Of a DNA stretch of 64,000 bases, positions 34,948-44,894 are shown piece by piece. The translations under genes were made by a program, and so were the position numbers. How positions within the stretch are numbered: the stretch's first letter is position 1; each line of letters starts with the position of its first letter. The notes under the pieces were generated by a model, which was not told where the DNA came from, did no database searches, and saw only the letters and a list, made by a program, of their open reading frames with translations. This DNA is from Planctomycetota bacterium (GTDB lineage Bacteria > Planctomycetota > Planctomycetia > Pirellulales > Pirellulaceae): the NCBI GenBank assembly GCA_963204915.1, contig CAUJHS010000061.1, forward strand, positions 124,001 to 188,000. Direction: 5' to 3'.

Positions 34948-35115
34948 CGTAAATCCCTTCAAATAAGACGGAACAGCAGTTTCTCGAAACAGCGATTAGG
35001 CCGCTTCACAACCGACGAAGGCGGTAGGAAAAGTTTCTCAGAAAATGAACACGCGCTTCATCGCACGTTGTGGATTTTAGGGGGCCACTTTTCCCCTCGC
35101 AAGTCGGCCAAGCAA

Positions 35116-36258
35116 TCATTTTGAGGGAACCGCGTGGAATGCTTTTGCCTTCTCAGGTTCGCGAACGCGAATCCAGTGATCGGTAAAGGCCAGGTAATCG
35201 CTCGTCTTGACCTTGGGCATGTGGCATGTCAGACAGTCGGAACCTTGCGGACGGACCGGGCAAGGCGTCGAATCGGCTTGTGATGGCGCATGGCATGTGT
35301 TGCAGCGCTGGGCGTAATACGCGGGATCCGTCGCTGCCGGACGGTGCGGATCGTGACAGGTAATGCAATCCATGCGCACGCTCCTCGAAGCCTCGGCTTG
35401 CGATTGAAAGCAGGGACTCAGCGCCAGCCCGACCGGGGCAAAACGAATCAAGAGCTGGTTCTCCGTCGTCAACTCGTCTTGGGTAAACTCCTCAATGCGC
35501 CGGTGACACTCGCCGCAGCGATTGATTGAGTCAAGCGGCGAAAGCGCCTTCCAGTCGACCGCCGTTGGAAGTTCGCCCTCGGAGTCGGCATGTCGCGCCG
35601 CGCCGGGATGACACCGGGCACAGGTCACGCCCACTACGGACCGGTTCAGGTCAAGCTGCCCGTTTTCGACGGCAAGAAACGTGCTATGGCAACCGAAGCA
35701 TTGCAGCGTTTCCGTTGCGGAATGGTGCAAACCGATCGAAGCCGTCTCGCCTTGGGCCATACTGCCCGGCGTTAAACCCAGACCATGATCGGGGTACCAC
35801 GACGCGTGAAACTGAAACATTTCTGTTTCGCCGCGCGGGTTCTCCAGAAGCGTCACCGGCGTCAACGCATGATGCCCCGAGCCGAAGATCCAGTCGACCG
35901 AACGACGCCCCGGAAACGCCTTTGCCGAAACTTGCAGCATCCCCTGGACTTTGTCGAATTGGTACGTGTCATTGAAAAGATCGATGCTTTGACCGCGAAA
36001 ACGCTCGATCAATTCAGAGTCGTTGCCGGGACGCAATGTAAACCGATGAGGCGCCTTCTGGAACTCTTCGTACAACGTGCTATGACATTCGGCGCAGCGA
36101 TGCGCATCCACCTGCGCCGCTGGCGAAAACACGGCTGGCGGTTCGAGTGGCTGCGGTTGCGTCATGGCGTAAACCGCGGCTCCCGCCGCTGCGGCAAGTA
36201 ACGTGAAAATTAACCAACGCACAAAACGCTCCCGTTCGCCCACGTGGCGCAGCCGCAT
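35116..36258 (-). CDS. Membrane-anchored heptaheme cytochrome c
   Basis: A 380-residue electron-transfer protein. An N-terminal anchor or uncleaved signal (FVRWLIFTLLAAAAGAAVYA, residues 12-31) is followed by seven CxxCH haem-attachment motifs: CAECH (55-59), CFGCH, CARCH, CGECH, CITCH, CNTCH and CLTCH. Several free His residues (HRFTL, GSGHHALTP, GLHHSATET) could be distal ligands. The arrangement resembles multihaem cytochromes of the cytochrome c554/c-nitrite-reductase-like superfamily, but no CxxCK active-site haem is visible. It starts 22 bp after the stop of the large membrane protein gene, so it is probably co-transcribed with it and with the upstream kinase gene. The partner reductase or oxidase is not in the window. 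Confidence 0.9.
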   Translation of the reverse strand: MRLRHVGERERFVRWLIFTLLAAAAGAAVYAMTQPQPLEPPAVFSPAAQVDAHRCAECHSTLYEEFQKAPHRFTLRPGNDSELIERFRGQSIDLFNDTYQFDKVQGMLQVSAKAFPGRRSVDWIFGSGHHALTPVTLLENPRGETEMFQFHASWYPDHGLGLTPGSMAQGETASIGLHHSATETLQCFGCHSTFLAVENGQLDLNRSVVGVTCARCHPGAARHADSEGELPTAVDWKALSPLDSINRCGECHRRIEEFTQDELTTENQLLIRFAPVGLALSPCFQSQAEASRSVRMDCITCHDPHRPAATDPAYYAQRCNTCHAPSQADSTPCPVRPQGSDCLTCHMPKVKTSDYLAFTDHWIRVREPEKAKAFHAVPSK

Positions 36259-36280
36259 GCAACCGGGGCATTCGCCCGAC

Positions 36281-38524
36281 TTATGGTAACGCGGGCAATG
36301 CGTTGCCGGCGTCCGGTTGTGACGAATCCCATGTTAAGCTGGCCTGCAAGTCTTGAACAAGCACACGCAAGGCCTTGTCGGCGTCGGCTTCGATCGCCTT
36401 CAGTTGTTGGTGAGCCGCTTCGGGGTCGCCTTGTTCGAGCAGAATCCAGGCTTGGGCGTACATCGCTTCGGGGTCGGCGCCAACGCCTAATGCGCCCTGC
36501 GCCAGCGATGCAAGCGCATCCGGCAAGTCGCCGTTCACATACGCATCGATGGCGCGGCGCCACGCGAGAGAGTCGGGCCGCGCCGCCGGTGGGGACGATG
36601 CGGCGGCGCGCGGCGGCGCTTCCGTCGCTGGCGCCATTGCCGCGACGGCTAATTCGCGAAACCGGCTCGCCTGTCCCGCAACCACAACCTCAGAATGATA
36701 AAGGTTCGCTTGACACTCGGCGACTTCGCGGTGCAGCTCGGGGGAGTCGCCACGCCCCTGCTCGTAGCGCAACACGCGCAAGGCCGCCGTCGTCAGACCC
36801 ATGGCGCGAAAGACCCGTGATTGCCTTAGACTCGATTGTCGATCGGCCGCGTGTTCGCGCCATCCCCAGAGGTCGCGGTCGAAAACGCTTTGCGTCGAAG
36901 CGGGAGGAGAGTAGGACCACGGGCCCACATTGACGAAGTTCGCATGGCTTAATGTCTCCACGATGCGCGCCGTGTAGAAGGTGTCGGCCGTGGAGGCGTA
37001 CGGCAAGACCGGCGAGTCTAGCGAGAACGGCTTCCATAACGAGGGCTCAAGTGCGCGAATCATCGCGAGATCTTCTGCGGCGATCAGCAGCAACGCAGTG
37101 CGGCGCTTGGCCAAGGGAATCCACCAACCGCCGGTGTCGCCATTGGCGCGGTGATAGCTCATCTTGCGTTCGTGACGCAAGTCATCCAGAAGATGCTGGT
37201 GCGCGGCCAAACGGCCTCCCAGTAGCGCGCGCTGAGGCGTGTCTTGCACTTGCAACTCTCCCGGTCGAAGCCACGCCGCCATGCCAGCGCTTCGACCGCT
37301 GTCGGCAAGGATTGTGCCGTGCGCGGGAACATCACCCAGAGCAAGTTCGAGATAACGAAAGTCTAAATCCGCGTGAATTCCCCAACCACCCGCGCGGAAG
37401 ACGCCGAGCGCTCCGCCGCACAACAACACAGCACCAATCACGATGTAGAAGTCTGTCCTGCGTGGAAGCGGCGAATCGAAAAGGTAGCCAAGTCGGGGAG
37501 TCGCGCGCAATTCGGCCGTTTTACCGGCAACCGTAATTACGGCCATGGCTAGCCACGCGGCGGACGGAGCAAGATTGGGCGCCGAGGTCCACGTCGCCAG
37601 GTGCGCTATCAGCATCACCATCGCCAGGCTGAAAAAGAGTCGTCCCGCGGTTCTCGTTAAAAGTAGCGCCGCGAAAAACGTAAGCAGCAAAAACCCCGCT
37701 TCGACGCTTCCCCACGGCCCGCGTGCAAGGGGACTCCACGGCGAAAATTCCAAGTTCGCGCCCTGTGCGGCAATGACGGGGAACATGATTCGCGCCGAAT
37801 CGCCTAGGGTCGCGAGTCCCCGCGGAGTGATGCACCCCGCGATAATGGCCGTCATCAAGGCCAGCAAGACCGGACGCAAACAATGGCGTTTGTCGCCATC
37901 AAACGACACCAGCAAGCTCGACACAAGAACCGGATACGCCAGAATCATGCGCGGGCCGAAGTTCGCCCAAAGAAGAATGACGATGGCGATTGGCGCAAGC
38001 CTGCGTAGCGTCGGTTGTCTTGCATAACGTACTCCTACAGCGAATACCACGGCTGCACCCACGGTGTCAAAAAACAGTCCGCCAGGATCCACAACATTTC
38101 TCAGACATAGCAATACGGCGACACCGAGGACCAACGAAAAGAGCGTATTTGATTTGCCTCCCCAGATGGCGAGCGCAAGGCAAGCTAACGCGGTAGCAAC
38201 CACGCGCAGCACCATGAGGCCGTGGTCTCCCAGCGTGCTATGTGCGACGAACCAGGGGACTCCGCCGAGCCAATCCGCTTCCGCTGCGGCGTCGAGCGAG
38301 AGTAAGTCAGCCGAGGGGCGAAGCGAACCGGTGATGACTTCTCGCCCTCGACTCAGATCCCACCATAAGTCTGCCGATTGAACTGGTTGAAAGGCGACGA
38401 TTAGTGCGACCGCCGCCAAGGGCCAAATGACACGCCATGAGAATGACCGCGCGCTGCGCGGCGATCGCTGGACAACGGGCGAAGGCGGCGCCAGGGCTGG
38501 AGCCTTGTTCTTTTTAGGGGCCAT
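36281..38524 (-). CDS. Multi-span membrane protein with TPR-like C-terminus
   Basis: A 747-residue protein. ATG 38522-38524 (MAPKKNKAP) is chosen over an upstream in-frame start at 38557. One helix near residue 35 (VIWPLAAVALIVAF) is followed by a soluble loop with ADLWWDLSRGREVITGSL and DWLGGVPWF, a pattern seen in GT-C-like membrane proteins where acidic residues follow helix 1. About eight to ten further helices run to about residue 380. The rest is soluble, ending in an Ala/Pro-rich linker and a helical repeat region (DALASLAQGALGVGADPEAM, YAQAWILLEQGDPEAAHQQL) that reads as TPR-like. I do not recognise a named family. Placement between a kinase gene and a heptaheme cytochrome gene suggests a shared function. 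Confidence 0.72.
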   Translation of the reverse strand: MAPKKNKAPALAPPSPVVQRSPRSARSFSWRVIWPLAAVALIVAFQPVQSADLWWDLSRGREVITGSLRPSADLLSLDAAAEADWLGGVPWFVAHSTLGDHGLMVLRVVATALACLALAIWGGKSNTLFSLVLGVAVLLCLRNVVDPGGLFFDTVGAAVVFAVGVRYARQPTLRRLAPIAIVILLWANFGPRMILAYPVLVSSLLVSFDGDKRHCLRPVLLALMTAIIAGCITPRGLATLGDSARIMFPVIAAQGANLEFSPWSPLARGPWGSVEAGFLLLTFFAALLLTRTAGRLFFSLAMVMLIAHLATWTSAPNLAPSAAWLAMAVITVAGKTAELRATPRLGYLFDSPLPRRTDFYIVIGAVLLCGGALGVFRAGGWGIHADLDFRYLELALGDVPAHGTILADSGRSAGMAAWLRPGELQVQDTPQRALLGGRLAAHQHLLDDLRHERKMSYHRANGDTGGWWIPLAKRRTALLLIAAEDLAMIRALEPSLWKPFSLDSPVLPYASTADTFYTARIVETLSHANFVNVGPWSYSPPASTQSVFDRDLWGWREHAADRQSSLRQSRVFRAMGLTTAALRVLRYEQGRGDSPELHREVAECQANLYHSEVVVAGQASRFRELAVAAMAPATEAPPRAAASSPPAARPDSLAWRRAIDAYVNGDLPDALASLAQGALGVGADPEAMYAQAWILLEQGDPEAAHQQLKAIEADADKALRVLVQDLQASLTWDSSQPDAGNALPALP

Positions 38525-38587
38525 GCCGAGTCGACAAGTCAGCCGACCTGCCTGCACGAAAGGGAAGTTTTACCCGGAGGGCGACTG

Positions 38588-39496
38588 TTACACTTCTTCG
38601 TCCTGCTCGACATTGCGTAACAAACGCAAGACCTGCTCTGCCGATTCGGGGCGTTTGTCAGGCGCCGCGCTCATGCACTGCATAATGACCTTACCAAGCT
38701 GCCGGTTGAGCCGGGGGCACTTTTCGAAGATATCGGCCGGAGTTTGGGTGTCATGCGCCAGCGCCGCCACGCCGGTGGTTTCTCGCACCGGCCAGGGAAG
38801 ATCGAGGGCGCACAAGTGATAGGCGGTCACCCCGAACGCGAAGATATCGACGCGCTGATCGGTCCAGCGGCGGCGCACCACCTCGGGCGCCATGTACAGC
38901 GGAGTACCGGTTCGGTTGCCCGGTTGGCGGAACTCGGGTTTGTCCGGCAAGGTCAATCCAAAATCGATCAGCTTGAGCGAATCGACCTCCAGCGAGCAGA
39001 TGAAATTCCGAGGACAAATGTCGCGATGAATGAACCCCGCTTTGTGCACCGCGTCGATCGCTTCCACCATTTGTTTGATTAGCAGAACTCGGCGCCCTGC
39101 GAGCAATGGATCCTGATGATTGATCAATTGTTGCAATCCGGGGCCTTCGACAAACTCCATGATGATGAACTGTTCGCCCTTAGTGGTCAGGCCATAGTCG
39201 TACGTTTCGACCACGCGCGGATGCTTGATCGCCATGCCGATCTCGCCTTCGGACGGTTTGCCCAAAGCGCGAAACCGCTGTTCGAACAGTTCGGTTTTAT
39301 CGGGATCAAGCACCTTGAGCCCCACAATGCGATCGGTTTCCCGATCGCGCGCTTTGCGGAAGCTCGACATGGTGCCCGAAACCGCCTGCCGCAGTATCTC
39401 GAAGCGGGCCTCGACGTCCACCTTTTTGGAGGACTTACTGGAGGATTTAGCTTTCCCGCTGGAGAGAACGGTTTTGAATTTGTCGAACAGGCCCAT
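38588..39496 (-). CDS. Divergent Ser/Thr protein kinase-like protein
   Basis: A 302-residue protein with a kinase fold starting about residue 30 after a Ser/Lys-rich N-terminus. Visible elements: a poor glycine loop (AVSGTMSSFRKARD), the ATP-binding Lys61 (IVGLKVLD), hinge FIIMEFVEGPGLQQL, catalytic loop HRDICPRN (157-164), DFG (178-180), TGTPLYMAPEVVRRR, and the helix-F DIFAFGVTAYHL. In the catalytic loop, the conserved lysine after HRDx is Cys161, and Asn164 is kept. Metal ligands (Asn164, Asp178) remain, so weak activity or an adaptor role are both possible. No transmembrane segment or sensor domain is present. The membrane protein gene follows 63 bp later. Confidence 0.87.
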   Translation of the reverse strand: MGLFDKFKTVLSSGKAKSSSKSSKKVDVEARFEILRQAVSGTMSSFRKARDRETDRIVGLKVLDPDKTELFEQRFRALGKPSEGEIGMAIKHPRVVETYDYGLTTKGEQFIIMEFVEGPGLQQLINHQDPLLAGRRVLLIKQMVEAIDAVHKAGFIHRDICPRNFICSLEVDSLKLIDFGLTLPDKPEFRQPGNRTGTPLYMAPEVVRRRWTDQRVDIFAFGVTAYHLCALDLPWPVRETTGVAALAHDTQTPADIFEKCPRLNRQLGKVIMQCMSAAPDKRPESAEQVLRLLRNVEQDEEV

Positions 39497-39780
39497 GTCG
39501 GGGGCAGTGCGGCGAAGGGAAGAAAACTTGGGAGGCTCAACGGCCCCCGTAATTCTTCTATTACACTCTGCCGCGCGTTGGGCCGCAACGACCGGATGCG
39601 ATGAAAGCTACAAATGCGGCCCGAGGCGGAATGGATTAATGGTCGAACACAACACCGGCGATGGAACCCACCCTGCGTCAGGGAGGGCTTCTCGTTTTGG
39701 TTGCCGGAATTGCGCCTCCGTCGGTATGGGAAGTTCGCCGGCGCCGTGCCGAACGGCCCAAGGGAAGAACCGCAGACGAC

Positions 39781-40797
<1,017 letters not shown>

Positions 40798-40927
40798 GAT
40801 GGTGTTTTGCGAACTTTCGTTACGAAGATGAATGGGTGGGGTGACCGGGACTCGTAAGGCGTTCCTGCCAAAATCCCGGCGAATGGAAGCGCCGGGCGGG
40901 TCTCGGCGCTGAGCGGTTTCGACCGGA

Positions 40928-42799
40928 TTACGCCGTCAGTTTGCGAATCTTCTCCATCACTTCGATCACGCTGAACGGCTTGCCTTGCACTTTGTTCAAT
41001 CCTTGCGCGTCGATCAAAAACTTGCTGCGGATCATCATTTGGAGTTGACCCAAGTTCAGTTCCGGCACAAGCACTTTCTTGTAGCTGCGAAGGATTTTTT
41101 CCAAATTTCGTGGGAACGGATTCAAGTACCGCAAATGCGCATGAGCGACCGAAATTCCTTCGGCCCGGCAACGCTGCGTGGCGGTGGTGCAGGCCCCGTA
41201 GGTGCCGCCCCAACTCAGAACGAGCAAGTCGCCTTGTTCGGGTCCCGCCACTTCCTGCAAGGGAATGTCGTCGGCGATGTTGGCCACTTTCTGGGCTCGC
41301 GTGTTCACCATGTGTTGGTGATTGAGCGGGTCATAGCTCACATTGCCGGTAACGTCTTGCTTTTCCAAACCGCCGATACGATGCATAAGCCCCGGTGTGC
41401 CGGGCAGCGCCCACGGCCGGGCCAAACGCTCGTTGCGCAAGTAAGGCTTGAACACATCGCCGTTGTCCAACGGTCCAGGATGCTCGATCGGGATTTTCTT
41501 CAACTCCGAAGTATTCGGAATGCGCCACGGCTCCGAACCGTTCGCAATGTAACCATCGGAGAGGACAATTACGGGAACCATGAACCGCGTCGCAATACGC
41601 CACGCCTCTTGAACGACATCAAAGCAATCGGCCGGGCTCCGCGCCGCCACCACGGGCAAGGGTGATTCGCCGTTGCGGCCATACATTACTTGAAGCAAGT
41701 CAGCTTGCTCGGTTTTCGTGGGCAAGCCCGTACTCGGACCGCCGCGCTGAATGTTGATAATCAAAAGCGGTAGTTCCAGAATCATAGCCAAGCCCATGGC
41801 TTCGCTCTTGAGGCAAATGCCCGGACCGCTCGAGGTGGTTGTGGCCATGGCGCCGCCGAACGCTGCGCCAATCGCCGAGCCAATTGCGGCGATTTCATCT
41901 TCCGCCTGGAACGTGCGCACGCCGTAGTTCTTGTAACGGCTTAGTTCGTGGAGGATGTCGCTCGCCGGAGTAATTGGATAGGAGCCCAAGAACAAATCTT
42001 TGTTGCTGAGCTTGGCCGCCGCCACCATGCCCCAGGCCATCGCCTGATTGCCAGTCACGTTGTTATAGGTGCCAGCGGGAAGTCGGGCGGGATCAATGTG
42101 ATAGGTATAGACGAACGCCTCCGTCGTTTCGCCGTAGTTGTAACCAGCCCGTAGCGCGCGGCGGTTCGCCTCGGCGATATCGGGCATCTTGGCGAATTTG
42201 GCGTCGATAAACCGCAACGTGGGGTCCAAACTTCGGCTGTAAAGCCAGTACAACAGACCCATAGCGAAGAAGTTGCGGCAACGGTCGGCTTCTTTGACGC
42301 TCAGGCCCTGCTCGGCCACGGCGTCGCGCGTGAGTTTGGTCATCTTCACGCGAATCAACCGAAAACGTTCTTCAAGGTTGCCGTTTTCCAGCGGGTTTTC
42401 GTCGTAATGCGCAAGCTTCAGGCTCTTACCGTCGAACGCGTCCTCATTGACGATCAAAATGCCGTTTGGCTCCAGGTCCTCCAGGTTTGTCTTGAGCGCA
42501 GCAGGATTCATCGCCACCAGCGCGTTCAAGCGATCGCCGGGGGTGTAAATGTCGTCAGCGGCAAAGTGCAACTGGAATCCGCTCACTCCCGCAAGAGTGC
42601 CCTTGGGGGCGCGAATTTCGGCAGGAAAGTCCGGAAAGGTTGCAATGTCGTTGCCGGCCAGAGCGGAAGTGTTGGTCAGTTGCATACCGGCCAACTGCAT
42701 GCCATCGCCCGAGTCGCCGGCCAACCGGACCGTGGCGCCTTCCAATTGAATGATTTGCTTACCGCCCGAAGAGGCTTCTGGCTGCGTTGTGGTTGACAT
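40928..42799 (-). CDS. korA: 2-oxoacid:acceptor oxidoreductase, fused gamma-alpha subunit
   Basis: A 623-residue protein. The N-terminal gamma domain contains VRLAGDSGDGMQLAGMQLTN (about residues 24-43) and FPDFPAEIRAPKGTLAGVSG. The alpha domain begins near residue 240 (GNQAMAWGMVAAAKLSNKDL) with the family motif GSYPITPASDILHELSRYKN and FQAEDEIAAIGSAIGAAFGG, then SSGPGICLKSEAMGLA, NIQRGGPSTGLPTKTEQADL and VIVLSDGYIANGSEPWRIP. This gamma-alpha fusion plus separate beta is the KorA/KorB two-subunit architecture. The start is ATG 42797-42799, without a Shine-Dalgarno. Together with korB it probably forms an operon, and it depends on a ferredoxin encoded elsewhere. Confidence 0.94.
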   Translation of the reverse strand: MSTTTQPEASSGGKQIIQLEGATVRLAGDSGDGMQLAGMQLTNTSALAGNDIATFPDFPAEIRAPKGTLAGVSGFQLHFAADDIYTPGDRLNALVAMNPAALKTNLEDLEPNGILIVNEDAFDGKSLKLAHYDENPLENGNLEERFRLIRVKMTKLTRDAVAEQGLSVKEADRCRNFFAMGLLYWLYSRSLDPTLRFIDAKFAKMPDIAEANRRALRAGYNYGETTEAFVYTYHIDPARLPAGTYNNVTGNQAMAWGMVAAAKLSNKDLFLGSYPITPASDILHELSRYKNYGVRTFQAEDEIAAIGSAIGAAFGGAMATTTSSGPGICLKSEAMGLAMILELPLLIINIQRGGPSTGLPTKTEQADLLQVMYGRNGESPLPVVAARSPADCFDVVQEAWRIATRFMVPVIVLSDGYIANGSEPWRIPNTSELKKIPIEHPGPLDNGDVFKPYLRNERLARPWALPGTPGLMHRIGGLEKQDVTGNVSYDPLNHQHMVNTRAQKVANIADDIPLQEVAGPEQGDLLVLSWGGTYGACTTATQRCRAEGISVAHAHLRYLNPFPRNLEKILRSYKKVLVPELNLGQLQMMIRSKFLIDAQGLNKVQGKPFSVIEVMEKIRKLTA

Positions 42800-43165
42800 G
42801 AGAGGTGGGGAAGAAGTTTGGTTCGCGAAAGGTGGGCCAGATGTGAGGTGGAGTCCGCAACAATCCGAAAGGTCGTATCACCATCCAACGGGGCGAGAAT
42901 GACCGGGGCAGCAAGAACTCTACATCGCGGAATACGGGGTGCGTCTTCGTGCATCGAACGCGCCGCGCGCCGCTGGGTGGTTTCGCAAGCTGTCTCTCTC
43001 GGTTACCGCGAATCAATGCGATCAGCCGACGAGATACGCCACGTGAGTGTTCGTTACCAACCCAACAAGTTATTCTTTCGGTTCGCCTGAGGATTGCGGT
43101 TTAGGGTTCGGATTTCTGTAGCGAATTGCCCGTGGCAAGTTGCCCCCTGGCTTCCTTGTAAGTCG
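42800..43165. other. Intergenic stretch without recognisable gene
   Basis: A 366-bp region between the korA start and the CBS-protein stop. A 90-codon open frame on the plus strand (42818-43090) has an Arg/Ser-rich translation without motif. No tRNA or clear terminator was seen; it presumably carries the korAB promoter. Confidence 0.5.
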
Positions 43166-43675
43166 CTAGGCTCCTTCGCGGGTTTGCGAGGCGTGATGAG
43201 GCGCCGGAGGTAGCGTGTAGACGGCCTTGGGGAAGTGCTCTGCCAGATAATGGAGAATGCCCGCCGCTTCCACCGTGCCAACCACCTTGCCCGAATCATC
43301 GGTCACGGGCAAGCGGCGATAGCCCCCTGCCGACATCATCGTAATGGCTTTGGCGACGGAATCGCTCTTGGCGAGCGTTGTCGGATGGGGCGTCATCACC
43401 TGTTCAATGGGAGCCTCCAGACCTGCCGACTCTCCGTGTCCGTTGGAGGCGGCTCCTGGAAAACCGGCGGCCATGAGCCGCAAGGCGTCCCGTTCGGTAA
43501 ACACCCCGACGAGCCGGCCTTCCTGGCGCGAATCACACACCAGGATACTGCCTGCCTTCTTCTCCTTCATCAGCGCCAGCACCTCGCGCACGGTGGTCGT
43601 CGGATCGACACAATTTGGCTCGCGAGGGTAGGCCTGCTCGACCGTTTCAGCGTCCAGATTGAGTTGAAAATCCAC
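43166..43675 (-). CDS. CBS-domain pair protein
   Basis: A 169-residue cytoplasmic protein consisting of two CBS domains, which bind adenosyl nucleotides as a Bateman module. The first has VDPTTTVREVLALMKEKKAG, SILVCDSRQEGRLVGVFTER and DALRLMAAGF; the second has VMTPHPTTLAKSDSVAKAIT, MMSAGGYRRLPVTDDSGKVV and GTVEAAGILHYLAEHFP. I place the start at GTG 43673-43675 (reading VDFQLNLDAETVEQ), because the conserved part begins there; the frame is open to 43843 with Cys-rich sequence that does not look coding. The protein has no effector domain, so it would act on a partner. The nearest genes are korAB, 366 bp downstream. Confidence 0.85.
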   Translation of the reverse strand: MDFQLNLDAETVEQAYPREPNCVDPTTTVREVLALMKEKKAGSILVCDSRQEGRLVGVFTERDALRLMAAGFPGAASNGHGESAGLEAPIEQVMTPHPTTLAKSDSVAKAITMMSAGGYRRLPVTDDSGKVVGTVEAAGILHYLAEHFPKAVYTLPPAPHHASQTREGA

Positions 43676-43862
43676 GCTACCGATCTCGCAAATCGCGGAA
43701 GAGAGGTAACTTGTGCGGCGCAACGCGCATGGAATGAATGTACCATGACCCGTTGAGGATTTGAACCCGTACTTGCACAAGAATTTATGAAACCACGAAA
43801 ACCTAGCGCAACAAGGCGTGACTTCCAAGCAATTGTTCGACAAATAATCGGCGGCTTTGCCG

Positions 43863-44702
43863 CTAGTCTAATTTGGTCCGCTTCTGGTTCTCATAGAATT
43901 GCGATAGATCAAAACCGCCCTTTTGATCTTCCTCAAGCAATTTGATGCGCGTCTCTAATCGCTCAATCCGTCGCATCAACTGCGGCACTAATTCCGGCGT
44001 TGTATCACGCCGCAGCAGGCGTGGAGCCGGAGGATACCCCAATTGCCGCTGCAGTGCGGCGAACAGGTAGAGCGGATCTTTGCGACGATTCGCCCAAGCG
44101 ATTTTCCCTTCACGCGCGCCAAACAGCATCGGCTTCTCGGGATGCTCCACCGCCTGTCCCCGACGCGCTAAATCTTGCAGGTACAACTCGCTACGCACGT
44201 AAAGCATGTCGGCGAAATCAACCACGCCCATTTGACGCCGGACGGTCAGAATCCATTCTTTCCAGTCGGCGTCATACATCGGATCTTCGGCAATCGCCGC
44301 GAGTCCACGATCGTACCGCAGCCGATTACGGCACAACACCTCAAACTGGTATAGGAACATGCCCTGTCGGGTTGGCTCTTTGGCGCGATATCCCGCTTCC
44401 GCCCGCAGCACGGCCATGGCCACGCGCATGTCGAACCGGCCGCGTTCCTCTTCCGCTTCACGCACGACATACGTTTGAAACGGCGTGAAGTAATGTTTGA
44501 GCCGCGCCATCGCGGGGGCGAACACTCCCGAGTGCTTCATTTCGGCCAGGAGAAAGCCAATCGCCATCGGCAATTTGGTGGTGGCCAGAACTTCCTGCTT
44601 CACTTGCTGGAACAAGTCCTGCATGGGCAGGTTTTCTTCCAAACGCTCGCCCAGAATGCGGAAGAAGTACTCCTGTTCGATGTATTCTTCGCGCTCCAGC
44701 AT
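43863..44702 (-). CDS. Conserved hypothetical protein with C-terminal coiled coil
   Basis: A 279-residue, highly charged soluble protein. It starts MLEREEYIEQEYFFRILGER at ATG 44700-44702. The middle is helical (LPMAIGFLLAEMKHSGVFAP, AMAVLRAEAGYRAKEPTRQG, MFLYQFEVLCRNRLRYDRGL). The C-terminus is a likely coiled coil (LMRRIERLETRIKLLEEDQK). There is no signal peptide, membrane segment or known catalytic motif. I do not recognise a named family; the sequence has the even, well-folded composition of a conserved lineage protein. It is divergent from ribBA. Confidence 0.8.
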   Translation of the reverse strand: MLEREEYIEQEYFFRILGERLEENLPMQDLFQQVKQEVLATTKLPMAIGFLLAEMKHSGVFAPAMARLKHYFTPFQTYVVREAEEERGRFDMRVAMAVLRAEAGYRAKEPTRQGMFLYQFEVLCRNRLRYDRGLAAIAEDPMYDADWKEWILTVRRQMGVVDFADMLYVRSELYLQDLARRGQAVEHPEKPMLFGAREGKIAWANRRKDPLYLFAALQRQLGYPPAPRLLRRDTTPELVPQLMRRIERLETRIKLLEEDQKGGFDLSQFYENQKRTKLD

Positions 44703-44894
44703 CAATGAAAAACAATTCTATGAAGGATGATTGATGAATTGGCGAACACGCGTCGCAAGACAGTCAACGCAGTAGGCGGCGCACGACGGCGCCCATCGTC
44801 ACCGTTACGGTATCTCCGTATAATAACGGGTAAGCGTGCCTTTGGCATGTTGTATTCCCACGTTGTTTTGGATATCGTTCGCCCGGGATCGCCC

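Noticed and set aside
42818-43090. 90-codon plus-strand frame upstream of korA
   Set aside because: Arg/Ser-rich translation without motif, opposite the promoter region of korAB.
43676-43843. Upstream extension of the CBS-pair protein
   Set aside because: Cys- and Phe-rich 56 codons with no similarity to a CBS module; the conserved region begins at the GTG at 43675.
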